A DNA stretch of 64,000 nt from Pteria penguin (GCA_035048485.1 CM068585.1:55857910-55921909); one strand, 5' to 3'; shown: positions 10,586 to 25,032, counted from the stretch's first letter. Numbers and translations are program-made. Notes: a model not told the origin generated them from the sequence alone.

Positions 10586-11238
10586 CAAGGGCGTAGGGGT
10601 AGAGGGGCAACAGGGGCACTTTTTTTCTTGCTTTTGTGCGCCCCCACCTCTTCACTTTTTCAGCATGCCACTGATGACTATATTGTCTGAGATGTTCAAA
10701 ATGCACTTATCTTGTGACAACTACTAACCCCCCCCCCCTCAACCGCTTTCTTGATCCACCACTGTAGATCTGTCTATAAGGCTAAAAGCCTTCCCTTTTC
10801 TATATAAAGCTGACAAGGATACAACAAATTTAATTTATTTCAAAATAATGAATAAAATATTACTTAAAAAATTTTCTGGCATTTATGTAGTATTTGAGCA
10901 TAACTTACAATGAAAGTAACATTTTTTACTCTTTCATTCAATTTGATCAATTTAAATTTCCCACTTCTTCGTTTATGACGAATAGATACCAGTCAAGGCT
11001 TACCTTGAAATTCGCTCCGTGTGTACCGGAAGTCCCTTTGAAAGTTTACAGCTGCAGACGGCTGATGGTTAAAATTGACCGATTTCTGCCGTGAAAAGCT
11101 TGTTGAGAGAAAATGTGAGAGCATACAGATGCATAATAAAGTACAATGTAATTGACGAAAGCTAGATCGGCGAAAAATTGGTGTCCTCCCTTCTCTTTTT
11201 TATATGACTTATGTGTCAACATGTGACGTCAACGATTA
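10586..11238. other. No gene seen
   Basis: Low-complexity C-rich tracts (10726-10740) and AT-rich sequence. No supported feature. Confidence 0.55.
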
Positions 11239-11739
11239 TATATAGCATAGCTGTCGTGCCCTGTGATCCATGTTTCATCCAGAGTGACAAACCTCTGAAG
11301 AAAGTTGGCAGGATCCTCCTTAAAAAGGTTCAGATTAGAACGCGATAGTATGTGCCTGGTGTGCTTCTGATGAACTGTCAGAACTGTTGGTATCCTACGG
11401 CCCGAAAGCTTTCTAACCGCAAGATCCTGTGTTAGAATGGAATGTACTTTTCCCTGTGAAACGCTAGTGTACTATATATCTTTCTGTAACTCCTCTGTCA
11501 GTCATAACAATATAATGGATTTTCTTGACCATTTCTAGGGTTGCAATAGTTACAGGCCTTCCAGGATGGGGGTCATTCTCAAGGCTCTTACTGCTGCGTT
11601 TAAATTCCGCCACCCATCTTTTTACTGTAGCATATAAAGTCGCATCTTTCCCTAGTGTTGCTACCATGACGTTATAGACATCCTTTAAACCTTTTTTATG
11701 CAAATATTGGATCACTGTTCTTTCATCGATTTTGTCCAT
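11239..11739 (-). pseudogene. mariner-family transposase, N-terminal half
   Basis: Reading from 11739 leftward, the first 91 residues are a mariner HTH/DNA-binding region, with YATVKRWVAEFKR and DPHPGRPVT. A one-base shift near 11464 interrupts it. The next frame continues with SQGKVHSILTQDL, RKLSGR and LSRSNLNLF, and reaches TLDETW, the first aspartate of the DD(34)D catalytic triad, near 11260. The sequence then loses similarity, so the second half and the remaining catalytic aspartates are missing. Mariner elements move by cut-and-paste into TA dinucleotides. I could not identify terminal repeats. Confidence 0.85.
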
Positions 11740-12632
11740 TCTGCAAAACCACTTGTCTTTGCCTTATATTAATCGATATAAACTGGCCAAATGAGACCAA
11801 TCCTTCGGTACACTGCCTTATATAATCAGAGAATAGTAGGACTTAAAAAGAACACCCCTGACTACGCCCTTCAATACGAGGCTCACAACTTATCAATCAG
11901 CCCTCGTAGTAATTATGATGATGAACTAGCAACAAAATTACCATTGTTTTAACTTTTGTTTTACTCATTTACTGCATACAACACATTCAGTGAAATTTAT
12001 ATAAAATAAACTGTTTTGATTGCATTAAACACGACATGTTATCACTATGTATATTCCGTGTTGGACACATTTTTAATAATCTGGGAATGCTTCGTGGTTG
12101 ACTTTTGACGTTTAACCGTAATCTTAGCGTGATTTATCATACATTCACGTCTTATGAAAAAGTATTTCCCAGTTTTTTTAATTATAAAAGTAAAGGTAAT
12201 GTAGATTCGTTACATGGTCACATAGTGCTATGTACGGGATAATAAAGTATCGGCAAACTTCTATAGTTTAACTGACCTTTTCTCTTAACTTAAAATATCA
12301 CTACATGGCGATGTAACTGATATAACTATCTGTAGTTTGGCTTCCTCAATTTGACATTCATGTTTAATTTGATATTCGTATGACATTTTAAAACTGAATA
12401 GTTTGTCTTAATTTTCTTTATTTGTTTAAACGTTTACGTCCCCAAAAGGGTTTATCCTACAAAGGACAATTCATTTATATAACAGAAATAACTGCCAGAT
12501 GCACTGTACTTAATTTTCTATATTAAACGTACCAAATTCTACTATGATGCAGTAGAATTGTCTTAAATCGCCACTTCGACTCACAAATAAATAATCTAAA
12601 TGATTTTCAGGTTAATTTAAGTTAATGTTTTG
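11740..12632. other. No gene seen; downstream of gene A
   Basis: AT-rich sequence directly 3' of the gene A stop codon; part of it is probably the 3' UTR of that gene. No clear AATAAA-type signal stands out from the background. Confidence 0.5.
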
Positions 12633-15600
12633 TTATTTCATAATAATGACTCGATTAGATTCTAGATGATTGTATGTTCTATCCTCATCGTCACCTCGTA
12701 TACCACAATTGTTATCTTGATATTCAAATGGCTGTAGATTAACGTCATGTATATCCTCATATGTATCTCTTTCGAGTGCTTCCATATTAATTGCATATAT
12801 CTGGTTGGCATTTTCAGTTCTTGGAGCATCACAAAACTGTATTTCGCTTCTAAAATTAAGTTAAAGTTAAATGTCAGCTTACATGAATTAAAAAAGGAAA
12901 TCTCATCCTTTATATTTTTTCAGCCCAAATTATATTCTGTTGTGTTTACAGATGATAAACACATGTCCTGTTCACGTACATGAAATGCTTGGCGAAATAA
13001 CGCTATTCCTTGTAATGTGTAGTGTACAAAGAAATGCAATAATATCGATTAATTTCAATTCATGAAATACAGATTAGAGATACATATTCTATTTGACGTT
13101 TTTACTCTGTAAATTCATTTTGTTCCCTTCTGTGAAGCCGTTAGTAAGCAATCTCATACCACATCAAAGACAAAAATGTATATATAGCGTGTTAATTCTG
13201 AGGAATATTGGATACCTTTTTACATAGAGCGGGATCAATTTATCTGGTGCCGCGGAACGAATGAGTCTCAGACACCTCAATTTATAGATAAGAAACAGCG
13301 AGGTGTTATACACAATACACTATAAAACAATATATACCTTTTTGAATGTATAGCATATCCAAATACACAAACGGTCATTAAGATGAAAAAGAAAACAACA
13401 GCTCCTAAAATGGAAATGTATAATTGCTTACATAGGTATTCGTTTCATTATTCTACATTAAGGTTTTGGGAAATATTATTTTCAATATTTATAATTTCAA
13501 TGATAGTGTTGTCTTTCCAAATTAACTAATATCTCTGAGCTAACTTGTAAGTAAGGAAATGTTTACCGCATATTATTAATACATCAGTTATCTTGTAATT
13601 AAGGGATTTATTCTCTGCCGTTGAAGATCCTAAAATGAACAAAGAATACGTAAAATTTTCCATTGTTGGCAGTACATCATCTCCGGATCTTGTAAACGAA
13701 TCAATGCATCATTATTAAACTAGGAAAGCTAACAAGATGGTTAAATCTTTTTATTTGGGTTAAATGTATGTTTCTGTCAGGTAAATGTAAACTACTAGAA
13801 GCGTGATCGGTTAATTGATCGACTTATTATTATTTTACCTCACTCCATATATATTCACGTATATAAATATGCATTGCATAAGTATTTATACCTTTACAGT
13901 GGACCCTCCAGAAGCAGCGAGGGATCTTTAGCGTGTCACGCCTATTGCAACACGAGACCTAAATGATAGAACACCGGTGTGTCGAAGACAGGGAACTAAT
14001 CAGGGACCTCTCGGTCACAAGCCGAATACCTCATCCACTGAGCCACACCGAGGTGTTGAAATTGAATAAAATGAATGATATATTAATGATTAATAAACTT
14101 ACCATTCGATGTAATATGAACGGAAATTGATGTTCTGTTTTGGAAATTTACTTTCCTTTCAGATTCTGTCATAAATATAGGTAAACTGTCTTTCTGTGTA
14201 ATCACTAAATGGTGTGAGTATGTATTTCCAGCAGGATTTATTGACGTAGAGCTAATGCAATGTAAATCAACAGTAGGAATTAAAATGATCACCTATGCAG
14301 TAATACATCAAGATTGAAATCAATATTGATAGTGTGTGAAAGGTAGAAATATACCTTAAAGATAAGTCATACCTAAGCAACTTATATATAATTTATGTCG
14401 ATTTATATATATTCATCGCAAATTTTACTCACCTTTTTTCTGTATCCTTTTTAAGGGAGTTGTTCAGACAGGACTTATCTATAATTCACATATATCAAAA
14501 ACAAATGCTAAATAACAATGATAAATATACTGAAACAAAGATATAATAATTACATAAAATATAATTATATAATTATGGTCAAAGTCCTTGAGTAGTGATC
14601 AACTATATGGTAGATGCTCTAAATACATGTATATACAAATACGCAGCATTGTTTATTCTAGCTTTATGCCTTATTTTCAAGTGATTAGAGATTTCATTAT
14701 CCCTTGAAATGGCACAATCTTTCGTATTTTTTTGACGTAATTTCATCATACAGGAATTTAATTTGACTGCGAATGACATCGATATTCAAATGAAATGTGT
14801 TTAAGTTATTTCACACAATGCAAAGGCACTTTATCGTCCTTGATTTACGTTATTACCAAGACAATTGTAATATTGAGTGACCGAAATAATGACACATGTG
14901 GTCATAGTGCAGTTGGCAACTAGTTACCAAACCTCTGTATCTTCTCACATTATAAACTACTCACATTATGAATATGACCTGGGTTAATACAAAATATCAA
15001 TTTAAATTTGATACTTAAAAGTAATTGCCCAATAAACTCTAATTCCTATGCGTACTAGCTTAAACAGATTTCTTACTCTCTAATCTATATTTCCCGTATT
15101 AAAGTTACTTATCAATTGTGGCATATCTCTACATTATTCATACTTAGTCAAATGAGTTATGTCTTATGTGATACTGTACTCCTATATGTTGGTCTTTCAT
15201 AAGGGGGGGGGGGGGGGGTAATTCACCTAGACGTTTTAACCTAGATAATACACAGTAGAGCTCATCAGATAAAATATCAGACAACTGTTTCGGATAAGTG
15301 CCACTGTATCGCTGTCATGAATATTAGAAAAACGCATGTTTTCGACCACCATCAAAGTCATTGGCTGATGTGGGATTATAATGGCTACAAAAAGACTTTT
15401 CATAAAAGTTTCTCGTTTGTTTTCTTTAGCTTTATTACAATTAGTTACATATCGTAACATAAATTGCCTACTGAAGCCGTACCCGCCATGTTCTCAAAAC
15501 GAAGTGTCTTCTCACGTCTTTGTCGGACTTGTGTCCTTTGATTGTGCTGCTTTTGCGGCGAATGGGAAGGTGGGCGGCCGTAGACCATTTAACCCCACCA

Positions 15601-18600
15601 ATTAAGTGACGTTTGTTACTACAATTGACCGTCCTAAGTCGGTATCGTAACCGCAGCACAATCGAATATTTTTGTAATGTCTTTCCGTGTATATTTTGCT
15701 ATTGTCATTTTTTTGTGTGCATATCCTTGGTGATTTGTGTCCCACAGCTTTGTCAGATGTCTTCTTTTTTTAACAAAATAAATAAATGAAAACCATTCGG
15801 TAAATTATCAAAATCTATGTTATATTTTGCCACAACATTCATTTCCTAGCTCAAATAAGAGAATTCCATCAAAAGGAAACTGTTATCTTGATTCTTCTTC
15901 AATCAGGTCGAAATGCACAAGGAGGAACTTTAGCTCCATATCCTTGACTTGTGGTTGTGTTTATTATTAGATACTTTATACTTAAAATCATAGGGGCACT
16001 ATGGGTTTCCACTAAAAGTTTTTGACATGAACTCCTTTCGAGTTGTGTTTTGTGTTTAATACAAAGTAATAATATGGTGACATTTTTTCGAAATATATAC
16101 GTACAAAAAGCCTACACGTGTGCTTAATTTTCACCAATCATTACAGAAATGCATAGTATGAAAATTCGAATCTAACAGAAGAATACATAACGTTATTTGT
16201 ATTATTTTTGTAAATGCTAAGTAACCTCTGGACTGTATGTAATCAGTAAAATGTAACGCACAAGTTGTCAAATGTATCTAAAATATAAAAAACCAGATTT
16301 CAGGAGATAATTTTAGCCCATTACGTCATTTAGTCCCTCAACATCTCCCTGACAGATCTAGACACGTCATTGCATGGCAATACGTATGAATAATGTTCCA
16401 CATAAACATGCGAACTGAGATATGTCGTACGTTTACACAAGAATAAATCTACAAAAAAATCAAACATATTGTCAAAGATAACCATCTTAACACATTTGAC
16501 AATACAAATGGACAACGAAATATAAAGGACAATAAAAATTTACAGTACGGATTTTACATTCGGAAGATAACTATTCCGAATAGGTGGGATAAGTTTTTAG
16601 GTCTGCTAACAAATCGGAATATTCGACTTGAATTCTTAAAAGTCGTCCTCTATAAGGGACAAAAGGGTGTTGGGGACCATAGTCTCCGATATAAGCGATC
16701 CTTTGTAAATAAATAAGTACATCCATATAGAGTGTATGAAAATCTTGTAATAAGTAACTTTTTTAAGGTAAAGCCACTTAATATTGAAAGTAAAGTGTAT
16801 ATTTCTCCGCGAGTTTCAACAATTGGTACATGTGTAAAACTAATAAAAGAATCAATCGTCACATCTGTTTCTATATTGACTAGACGTACTCGTATAAAAC
16901 ATATTATTTAAAGCTTATTCTAATCATCAGTAATCTTACGTATGATACTTTGGTTTGAAAATAGTTCATAAACCAACCTTAACTTTAATTCATATAACAC
17001 AGTTTCTCAAGATAGAAATTTCACAGATTTCGCTGGAGAGTTGTATTACCGATGAAGGAAAAAAAAAATCAGAAATGTGTGTTTAAAGAATAAAAACAAT
17101 TGAAATTAAGAAGTAATTCTAATCAAATTTAAAAAAGAATATCGAAACCCTTATGTATTTAAACCATGCTAGATGTGAAGGGCCGCATCCTCCGTTTCCT
17201 CTGTCTCGGCCGATTAGATACAACGATATATGCCTATATAATCTATTTCGATTGGACGGTCTTCGACAATGCATTCAACTAGCAGTTGCTGTTATGGCTA
17301 GTAGGGGGCTAAGAAAACAAATTAATGCTTCTTGTGAGTACTACTCAATTGACTGTACCAGCCAATACACGTACGAAATCCTTTACTTTACAAAATACGA
17401 AAGTAACTGGTGTCACATGAATATGGCACTAACAACAATGTACCACAGTGGACATTCACGGACCCCTGAAATTCAGAGGTGAGACCAGGTGCCCGGGAGG
17501 AGTGAGCGTCCTCTGTTTGGCTAGTCACACCCGCCGCGAATGTCCTTAAACACAGACGAAACAACAACAATCCAACACTGTATATATATATATGAATGTG
17601 AACAAACACTGTATAGAAAGTGTCAAAGCCACATAACATCAGGAAAAAGGTATAATAACACTTAAGTCAAACCCTCCGCGGGGAAAAAAAAACAAATCAC
17701 TTTCTTACATGTAGATCTATATTCATTCTATTGATTCATTAATTTATTAATTGTGTAGATATACATATATGCGCTGTAAAGCGAAGTCTTAAGTCAAGCG
17801 CCATATATGAACTACTAGAAGTTAAAGTTTTGTTTTCATGATAAGCTACTACACTTAAGTTGAGCCTGATGTGATACACCTACACGCAATATGTTATTGT
17901 TATAATGTCATTCATGGTTAGACAAATCAAAGTGAGGTATTTCATTATGAAGTCTTGATCACACTTTCGTATAAATGCTTTGCAGGCGACGCCCGTGTAC
18001 CATAAACTCTCTAATTCGAATATGTTTACTTTTTCTAACTTTCTATTTTGAGCAAAATGGTTTAAAGACGGAACTAGTGATTTATAATTCATAAATGTAT
18101 TGTAAGTTCTTGTTACCTTGACCATGACCTTTGACCTATTCTCAAAACGAATTCTATTGTAATTTGGTTCATCCCGAGGCTATTATTTGTTAATTGGATT
18201 TCAGCATGTTCGGTCTGATGATGTTTTTGTGGAAACAACCTCATCGTGTGAATCAAAACAAAATAGTATGTGACTTCTTTCACAGGTAAGTTGTAGGTTT
18301 ATTGATTTTAAATTCAAATCTTATCATTAACTCTCTGTGTAATATTGGTGACTTGATTAACTAGGAAATGAGGAAGTGTTTTCAAGCTCTTAAATATATG
18401 ACATTCAACATTTGGCTATATTGTCAAATCATTTTCAAACTTTGAACATTGATCTACTTTTTACTAATTTTTCACTGAGACTATATCTTTTTTAACTCTA
18501 AGATAGAAAGAGAGAATTTTGATATCTCAAAGATTCCTCATAATCAAAACTTTCATCTAAGTACCATTACATTTTGCCTAGTGATCTTTATCCTTGGCGT

Positions 18601-21600
18601 TCAACCTAGTTTATAATATATCAACCAAGCGCAGTAGGATTACGATATTTTATATGTCGATTGTTCTGAACCTGAACATTTATTCTGTATCATGACTTTT
18701 GACCCAATGTCCTTGACCTTTGTGTTTGGCGTTTTGCAAGATGCCAAGACATTCAACAATTTAATGTATTTCTACATACGATTGGAGAAAGATGCTTTTC
18801 AGTTGTTGGAAGGACCAAATGGAACAATATTAAAAAAGGAAAAAAAGTCAGAATATCTCAAGAGATTTACAAATGTTATAAAAACATCTTTTCCCTCATC
18901 CGTCCAAATGATTCTGAGGAAATGTCTGAAGCCTTGCTGATTCCAGCTGAAAATAATAGTAATGTTAAGACAACCAATAAGAGGATCTTTTGGTCAGCTT
19001 GTAAATATGATAGACTGATAGAATTAATATGATAAAATTTATAATACCAGGTATCTTTGATCTAAAAGTGATAAAAATCAATGTAATTTTACATGTTTAT
19101 AATGAATATTTAATTATAATAGTTGAATAAATGTATTTTTGAAATCTAATTAAACTTTAAGTGATTCTACATGTTTTATATTAGATATTTCTATAATTTA
19201 TAGGCTATCGAGTAAAATTCCAAGAATGTCAGACATATAACCGAAAAAGTGTTGTAGAATATCATTCTTAAAAGACCAAGGGTAAATACAAGCCAATGCC
19301 ATCCATAGGAGTTTACACCAACTTCTCATTTCAAGTAAAGGGGCAGAATAGGTCAAGATAACAAAAAGCTTCTATTGAAAATAAAATCTAAATAAATAGT
19401 CTGATGTTGTGGAATATTTCCATCCCTACAGTGGACCAAATCCATGTGTTAATTTTAGAATTACACAAATCAGTGTGCACTTCCATGTTTAAATGGGCAC
19501 AGATAAATTTACTGATGAAATACCACTATGGCATTTAGTAGATTTCCCACTGTTGTTTGATAATTTTCTAAAAGAAAAGTGCCTGGTCTGTAGCGTAATA
19601 TTTGAGCATATATATATATTTATCATAGATTAGTAAAATTTCAGAATCTATCTATGAGGATCACAACACACCAGTAAATCATCTGCCTTCCATTGTCGCC
19701 CTACTATCCAGTTCCAGGTCATCAAATTTAATTGTCATTCATTTTTTGTCAGATTTTACAGTATGTGTAATGGATAAATTGTTTGTAATTACTGGTCGTC
19801 TCTTTAAGCCCATGTTACAGGTCATTCAGCAGATTTTCCTATTAGGCCAAGCAGAAAATGTATTTGTTTCCCCTCTCATGCATTAAAACACTGTGAGCAG
19901 GGTTGGTGTAGTGGTAAAGTATGTGACGCGGACGATTACGGTTCGATTCCCTTTATTGCAAAACTGCTTTTCAGAGATTGGCATCCTTCAGCTTCCATGT
20001 GGCAATATAGCTGAGAAATTCTTGAAAGCGACGTTAACTTTCAACTAACCTAAAAACAGAAGGTTCCTTTGAAACCGATGTTTTATTATAATAGTTTGAT
20101 GAAATCCATTATCTTAAAGATATTAATTACAATCATTCCAATGTAAACAATTTGTTCTTTACAGTACCAACTATTAGAAACTTTAAAATGCCCTGAGAAA
20201 ACAAATTGTCCACGCTCAACACAGACCACATCAAGCCTCTCAAGAAACAAGAGAAAATTAGCATTGCTGAAATGAAAGATGCATCAAGGTTATGTCTTCC
20301 AATGAGGATATTTCAGAACAAGTATAGTGTAAATTTGAATTTGAACTTCAATCTAGTTCCACAAGCGATTTAACCAAATGTTTGTATGTCGTGAAATGAT
20401 CTGACTTAACTTACGTCAAATTCAAATTCACTTTGCCTGACGAGAAGCTTTTTTCATCAGAAAGTGATTTAGCCAATGGATAGGCATTGAAAACAGAAAG
20501 AAAGTGTAAGCGATTTAATGATAATCAGAGAGAATACCTGATAAAAATTTTCAACACTGGAGCACAAACAGAAGGGGAAAAGGACAGAGGTCATGTGATA
20601 TTTGACAGAGATGACGGCTCAGGACGATTCACCTTCGATGAGATCTTCCCAAGATTTATTCAGAATAAGTCAGGCCAGGAAGGTGAATCGGAAGCAAAGA
20701 AAGAAACAGAAATCAGAAGAATAAGAGCTGAAACTCTTAATGAACAATTTTTCAAGTGTTTTATATATAACATTTGGGTCAACTGTATATCCATCATTCC
20801 ATCCTTGTTTTATAAGAGAAGCATAACATAATTGAATATAGCATATACATGCATTGCTAAGAAAATCACTATACAAATGCATGTATATTTCATTTGAAAT
20901 CATAATATTATTTCATAATAAACATATTGTGTATCTTTATTAACATAAACTATTGGATATTTTAACAAATGAATGTCTTCCTTTTCATTTCTATTTAATA
21001 ATCTCTCTTTTAGAAGTTTTATGATTTTTCTTGCATAATGACCCAATTATTGCCTTCTCTTACAGAAACGAATATATTTAGCATAAGTACGGATTTATTT
21101 CCCATAGTTATCATCCAGGTCCCAACGGTGTGTCATGACAACTTTTATATCACGTTCGCAGATCATATGTTGGGATGTCGGGACCACAACCTTTTACTGC
21201 CTTATTGAATTCAATGACATTTCACAGTATTGTTTCTAAGGACCTAAGGATGTTTCGTGACCTTTGCAGTAGATCATAACCTTGACCCAAACTCATGTCT
21301 CCAATATCAAGATCACAATGCATAATGTGTTAATTTTGTCTGGACAACAACATTTTATTGCCTTCACGGATTTCAATTACATTTTGCAGGATTTTTACCC
21401 AGGACCCAAGTAATTGTTTGTCTTTAACACTAGTTCAATGTCAGGGCATATCTTTTTTTTTAACAATATCTTGTTTAAAAATGTATTATAAAGTAATCAG
21501 ATCAGGTTTCATATCCCCCTTTTTTCTTAAAAAAAGGAGCATAATACGAAATGGTTGTCACGGAAAAGTTTTTAATGTTGTATTTTTGAATTAAGAAAAT

Positions 21601-24600
21601 CTGTAATTGAAAAAGGATGGATATTTTTTTCCATTCTCGATAGACAGTATGATCACAATAATAGAGTACCATAAAAATCAGAAATTAAGATAATTTCAAT
21701 TTTAACATTTTTTTGAAAATGTTTATTTTTTGTTAATTAAAAAACACGCAATTTGTATTGGTATTTTATAGTTTTGAACTATAGAATAATATAAAAAGAA
21801 TGAAAACCGCTCTTGCAAAAAATAATCATCTCACTTTGAAACTAGCTAGATTTCGTGTTTCTTCAATATGTGCACACAAACTAAAACATATATAAATATT
21901 TACCAATAAGTTTTTTTCTTATTATGGTATCATATCTAAAGATATTCTCCGAATTATATTTTAAGTGAATTAATAATGCATTTATCACAGAAAAGGATTT
22001 TTAGTCAAACATCCACTTTTTAAAGCCTAATACTAGCCTTAGAATCGCCTCATATGATAACATTACGTTGTCATAACAACCATAACTGAATTTCATAATT
22101 TTTGTTTATTCTTAACTAGTCAAGAGTTTATAACACATATCTGAGATATATGTCGGAACAGCCTCCCCAGAATCCTTTTATATTTTACAGAGATTAGCTC
22201 TTAGAATATTTTAAACTTTGTTAATATTTTGCAAAATTTGTGTCTCATTTTAGTCAACCCTAGCCCATAATATTTACATATTACATGACATGGTATGAGC
22301 ATGCAGATACTAACAATTTGTATATGTTGCTGCAAAAACTAGTTGTTATGCTTTTGTACGAAATATTCTAGATTTGTAAACAATAATCATTGACTTACAT
22401 TTGTATAGTTCATCCGAAAAGTAATCCTCCATTGGACATGCATTACTGATACAGGCGTTTACCAAATATTGCAGATCCAGATCAGAAATATTAACAAGTA
22501 TTGGACAATCTACAGGTAAAAAATAATAGAACAAAGATTGTTTTCTGAGGTTCAATTCTTCGTTATATACATGTACCTAAATGTATCTCTGGACTTCAGA
22601 TAACAAAGTAGGTTTCTACAAATACTGGACCAGAGGTAAGTTATTTAAAGCATTCACTCTTCTGATAAACACAATGTGCAAATGTATGTGCAATTCATTG
22701 GCATAATTTCTCAACATATTTCTGGTATTCCAATAAACATAAAATAAAATCCCTAATAGCCTTTGTGCACCTATAGTTATCTATCTCGATGGCATTATAA
22801 CAGTTGATAACTCGTAGTTTAAAAGATATGTAATGTTATATATCCACCTAAAATTAAATCATTGCGAAGCAAGTAAATCAAATAAGGTAACATTAAATAT
22901 TAGAACATACATACGTCAAAGACAACAATTTTAGTGAGGCCCATTGCAAATGACAAGTTCAAATTGAAAAAAATGCTGTGTTTGCAATTTTCACATCAAC
23001 AATCGAGAAATATTTTTAACATGTAAATCAAAATTATATCATTAGAATATTCATTTTGTTTTCTTCTCGCTTCTTCAACTTTATCTTATTTGGAGTAGAA
23101 AGAAAGAAATTGCGGCAGTTTGAAAATAGCTAAAATCATTGAAATATTGTTCGATAGCGCTGTGGTAAAGCGAGATGTTTATTTTGCCTCGTAATCGATG
23201 GCGCACTTAGAGTTAATGAGCATAAAAGTGATATGTTCACTGGCATCGACCGGGGTCACGATTGTATTTAATACAACGAAGTGAGATTTTTCGGGTAAAC
23301 ACGTCCATTACCTGTAAACAGCTGATCGCTGAATCGAAAGCGATGGGCGACACGGGCACACATTTATTTTAAACTCCAATTTTCAGTTTTTGATTTATCT
23401 TTTACTGTGCATAATATGCAATAAGCCTGTTTCCCCCGATTCAATTGATACCATTTTTATATAAATATACCTAGAAATGACTACAGTCCATTCAAAAATA
23501 AAAAGATGCCAAAAACAAACGGTCCGCCATATTGTTTTAACGAGCCATTGGTTACATCGACATACAGTAGTAAACAATCGTGCATTATAAAGTTCTCAAA
23601 TAAGTGAACTCATAAGCAAAACTATAGAAGGATTTGCGATAACTGATTAAGTTATACAATTCATGAAATTGAGAGGTCGTGCATTCTGATTGGCCGAAAA
23701 AGGTATGAAAATGCGATATTCTCCATTTTCAAATCATCATATCTTGTGATGTAATGTTTATAATTATCTATAAAGTGTATCTCATGTGTTTTACGGAAAG
23801 AGTTTGGGTCTCACTGCAAATGAGCTGTTGTCATTTTGCATCATTTCACACATTTGCATGTCTTCATACGACATACACCAAAAGACGGGATGCATCCGAA
23901 TGATCTAAACATGATTAATATTCCTTGTATTTGATTCCATTTACAAATCAAACCAAATGTCTTTAGAAGTCATTTCGGTAATATTTCTCAGTGTACATTA
24001 TACATCTGTTTTAAATTAAATAATATTTTTATAAAAATATAACAGCTAAATTTTACAGAATTGTATTTTTAACTCTCTGGAGTACTGTTTAGATTTTAAA
24101 ATGCGCATATATTCCCTATGCTGTTTCGGCATTTCTCATTCCTTCACTAAACAAAATCCTCCCATCTAAATTCTGATAGATTTACCGATGAATGTTACAT
24201 TAAGGATACAAACACTGACCCAATGACCACGAATAAATAAACAGGAAAACGCAAGTACAAGAGAAAAAAAAGGTATATGTGCCTGGAAATTCCGAAAGGC
24301 GGATATTATAGGTAAGGGAAGTCTATATTATGTCTGCTTTTCGCCACATGAAAAACTATGCTAGAAAGTTTATAGAGGGAATAACTATTTAAGTATTTTT
24401 CCTTCAAAGTAAAAATGTATGCTAGGCCCATTTACCACTAATTGGGGATACAAAAATATGTTGTTATTTTAGGCTTGTTTATTCAGTTGAATAAGGCTAT
24501 AAAATCGTTAATCTAATTAAATAATTAAAACCATAACATTTACATCATTTGCGTAGAATAAACATGTGAGCTTAGCGGAGTGCATACAGAAAAATCGTAC

Positions 24601-25032
24601 GGACATACGATATTAGGAACACTGCCATTTATATGCCATATTACTGTTTTATCATGGCATTAATCATGTATATATGTCCGGATTAAATTTCAAAATTAAA
24701 ATGTACTAAACCTTTTAGGGTATTTACTACTTTATATATTCGAAACAGTTCCAGATGCTTGAAAGCTGAATAGGCAAATAAATACGAATAGAATACTTAC
24801 ATCCCCTCTGTATAAACAAAGGTACGTTACAAAACTCGACCTCTTTACCATGTATCGAAATCCAGCAATGGTATTTCAAAGATGCTTCACATAAAAACTC
24901 ATTTTCACGTTCTTTCAACGAAGCATTATCCTGTGGGCATGTTAAAGCATGAATATTGTAATTAAGTAAAATTTCAAAAATGACTGTTATGCAGATACAC
25001 CAGCTAAAATCTGTGATATTAGTCATTGTCAT
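12633..25032 (-). CDS. Gene A: six-exon type I membrane receptor-like protein, 273 residues
   Basis: Exons on the minus strand: 24801-25032, 22399-22509, 14433-14478, 14103-14251, 13338-13404 and 12633-12849. All introns are GT-AG and the frame is unbroken. Layout: signal peptide (about 1-31); ectodomain with 8 cysteines shared with gene B (TCP, YHC, HGKEVEFC, NACP, SCLN); N-glycosylation sites such as NIS, NNS and NRT; one transmembrane helix (about 180-198, VVFFFILMTVCVFGYAI); and a tail of about 75 residues with YEDI (Y232), EYQD (Y245) and YNHL (Y261). YxxI/L motifs commonly bind SH2 proteins when phosphorylated, so a signalling receptor is inferred. The CP..YFS.E.Y cysteine pattern resembles uncharacterised bivalve membrane proteins I remember; no ligand is known. 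Exon 2 to 3 is a 7.9-kb intron full of repeats. An ATG at 25026 is an alternative start. Confidence 0.78.
13905..14058 (-). mobile_element. Degraded tRNA-derived SINE in gene A intron 4
   Basis: The minus strand shows a tRNA-like head (CAGTGGATGAGGTATTCGGC...) and a body with a GATCCCTCGCTGCTTC-like segment that parallels the SINE at 8328-8582. It has accumulated many changes. It lies 45 bp from the donor of exon 4. Confidence 0.55.
15201..15218. repeat. Homopolymer G run
   Basis: A G tract of about 16-18 bases in a gene A intron. It could be an assembly-length artefact or a G-quadruplex former; nothing else is attached to it. Confidence 0.7.
15525..15775 (+). mobile_element. Penelope-like 3' non-coding fragment in gene A intron 2
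   Basis: It carries TCCTTTGATTGTGCTGC, GAATGGGAAGGTGGGC, CCGTCCTAAGTCGGTATCGT and a terminal TTTGTCAGATGTCTTC with T run. This is a diverged version of 2528-2967 with no coding part: a typical extremely 5'-truncated insertion. Confidence 0.65.
15776..17394. other. Intron sequence, nothing recognised
   Basis: AT-rich intron DNA of gene A. Several short frames, none with a recognisable motif. The more GC-rich stretch at 17165-17300 is unassigned. Confidence 0.5.
17395..17660 (-). repeat. Repeat carrying the GC-rich core motif (copy 1)
   Basis: On the minus strand it reads GTGTGACTAGCCAAACAGAG, then GCTCACTCCTCCCGGGCACC, then GTCCACTGTGGTACATTGTT. It matches 50690-50915 (plus) along about 220 bp, and only the core matches the Naiad-type ends at 44755 and 49455. 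No RT coding sequence is attached. Confidence 0.7.
17661..19902. other. Intron sequence, nothing recognised
   Basis: Gene A intron 2. The open frame at 18692-18940 (plus, 82 residues) has no recognisable motif, and I do not treat it as a gene. Confidence 0.5.
19903..20058 (+). mobile_element. tRNA-derived SINE (same family as 59092), degraded
   Basis: Box A-like TTGGTGTAGTGGTAAAG and box B GGTTCGATTCC are in the head. The tail TTGAAAGCGACGTTAACTTT parallels TTGAAAGCGACGTAAAACAC of the young copy at 59092-59262. The body carries many substitutions, so it is older. Confidence 0.65.
20487..20831 (+). pseudogene. Transposon-associated protein fragment, C-terminal part
   Basis: 114 residues open. 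The block RFNDNQREYLIKIFNTGAQT followed by DDGSGRFTFDEI resembles the C-terminal part of zinc-finger proteins I remember as recurrent in invertebrate repeats (FND.Q..YL...F..G.QTG, then DG...F...E). An acidic and basic helical tail follows. It sits on the strand opposite to gene A inside its intron. No zinc finger is seen upstream. The assignment is tentative. Confidence 0.3.
21110..21440. repeat. Degenerate tandem repeat with ACCTTG motifs
   Basis: Two or three poorly conserved units of roughly 110-150 bp are visible. The cues are ACAACcTTTTAcTGCCTT and CAACATTTTATTGCCTT, and TTGAATTCAATGACATTT against GATTTCAATTACATTT. It is of the same general kind as the better array at 57460-58570. Confidence 0.4.

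Noticed and set aside
17153..17482. 109-residue plus-strand frame
   Set aside because: Its 3' third is antisense to a dispersed repeat and the remainder shows no motif or splice support.
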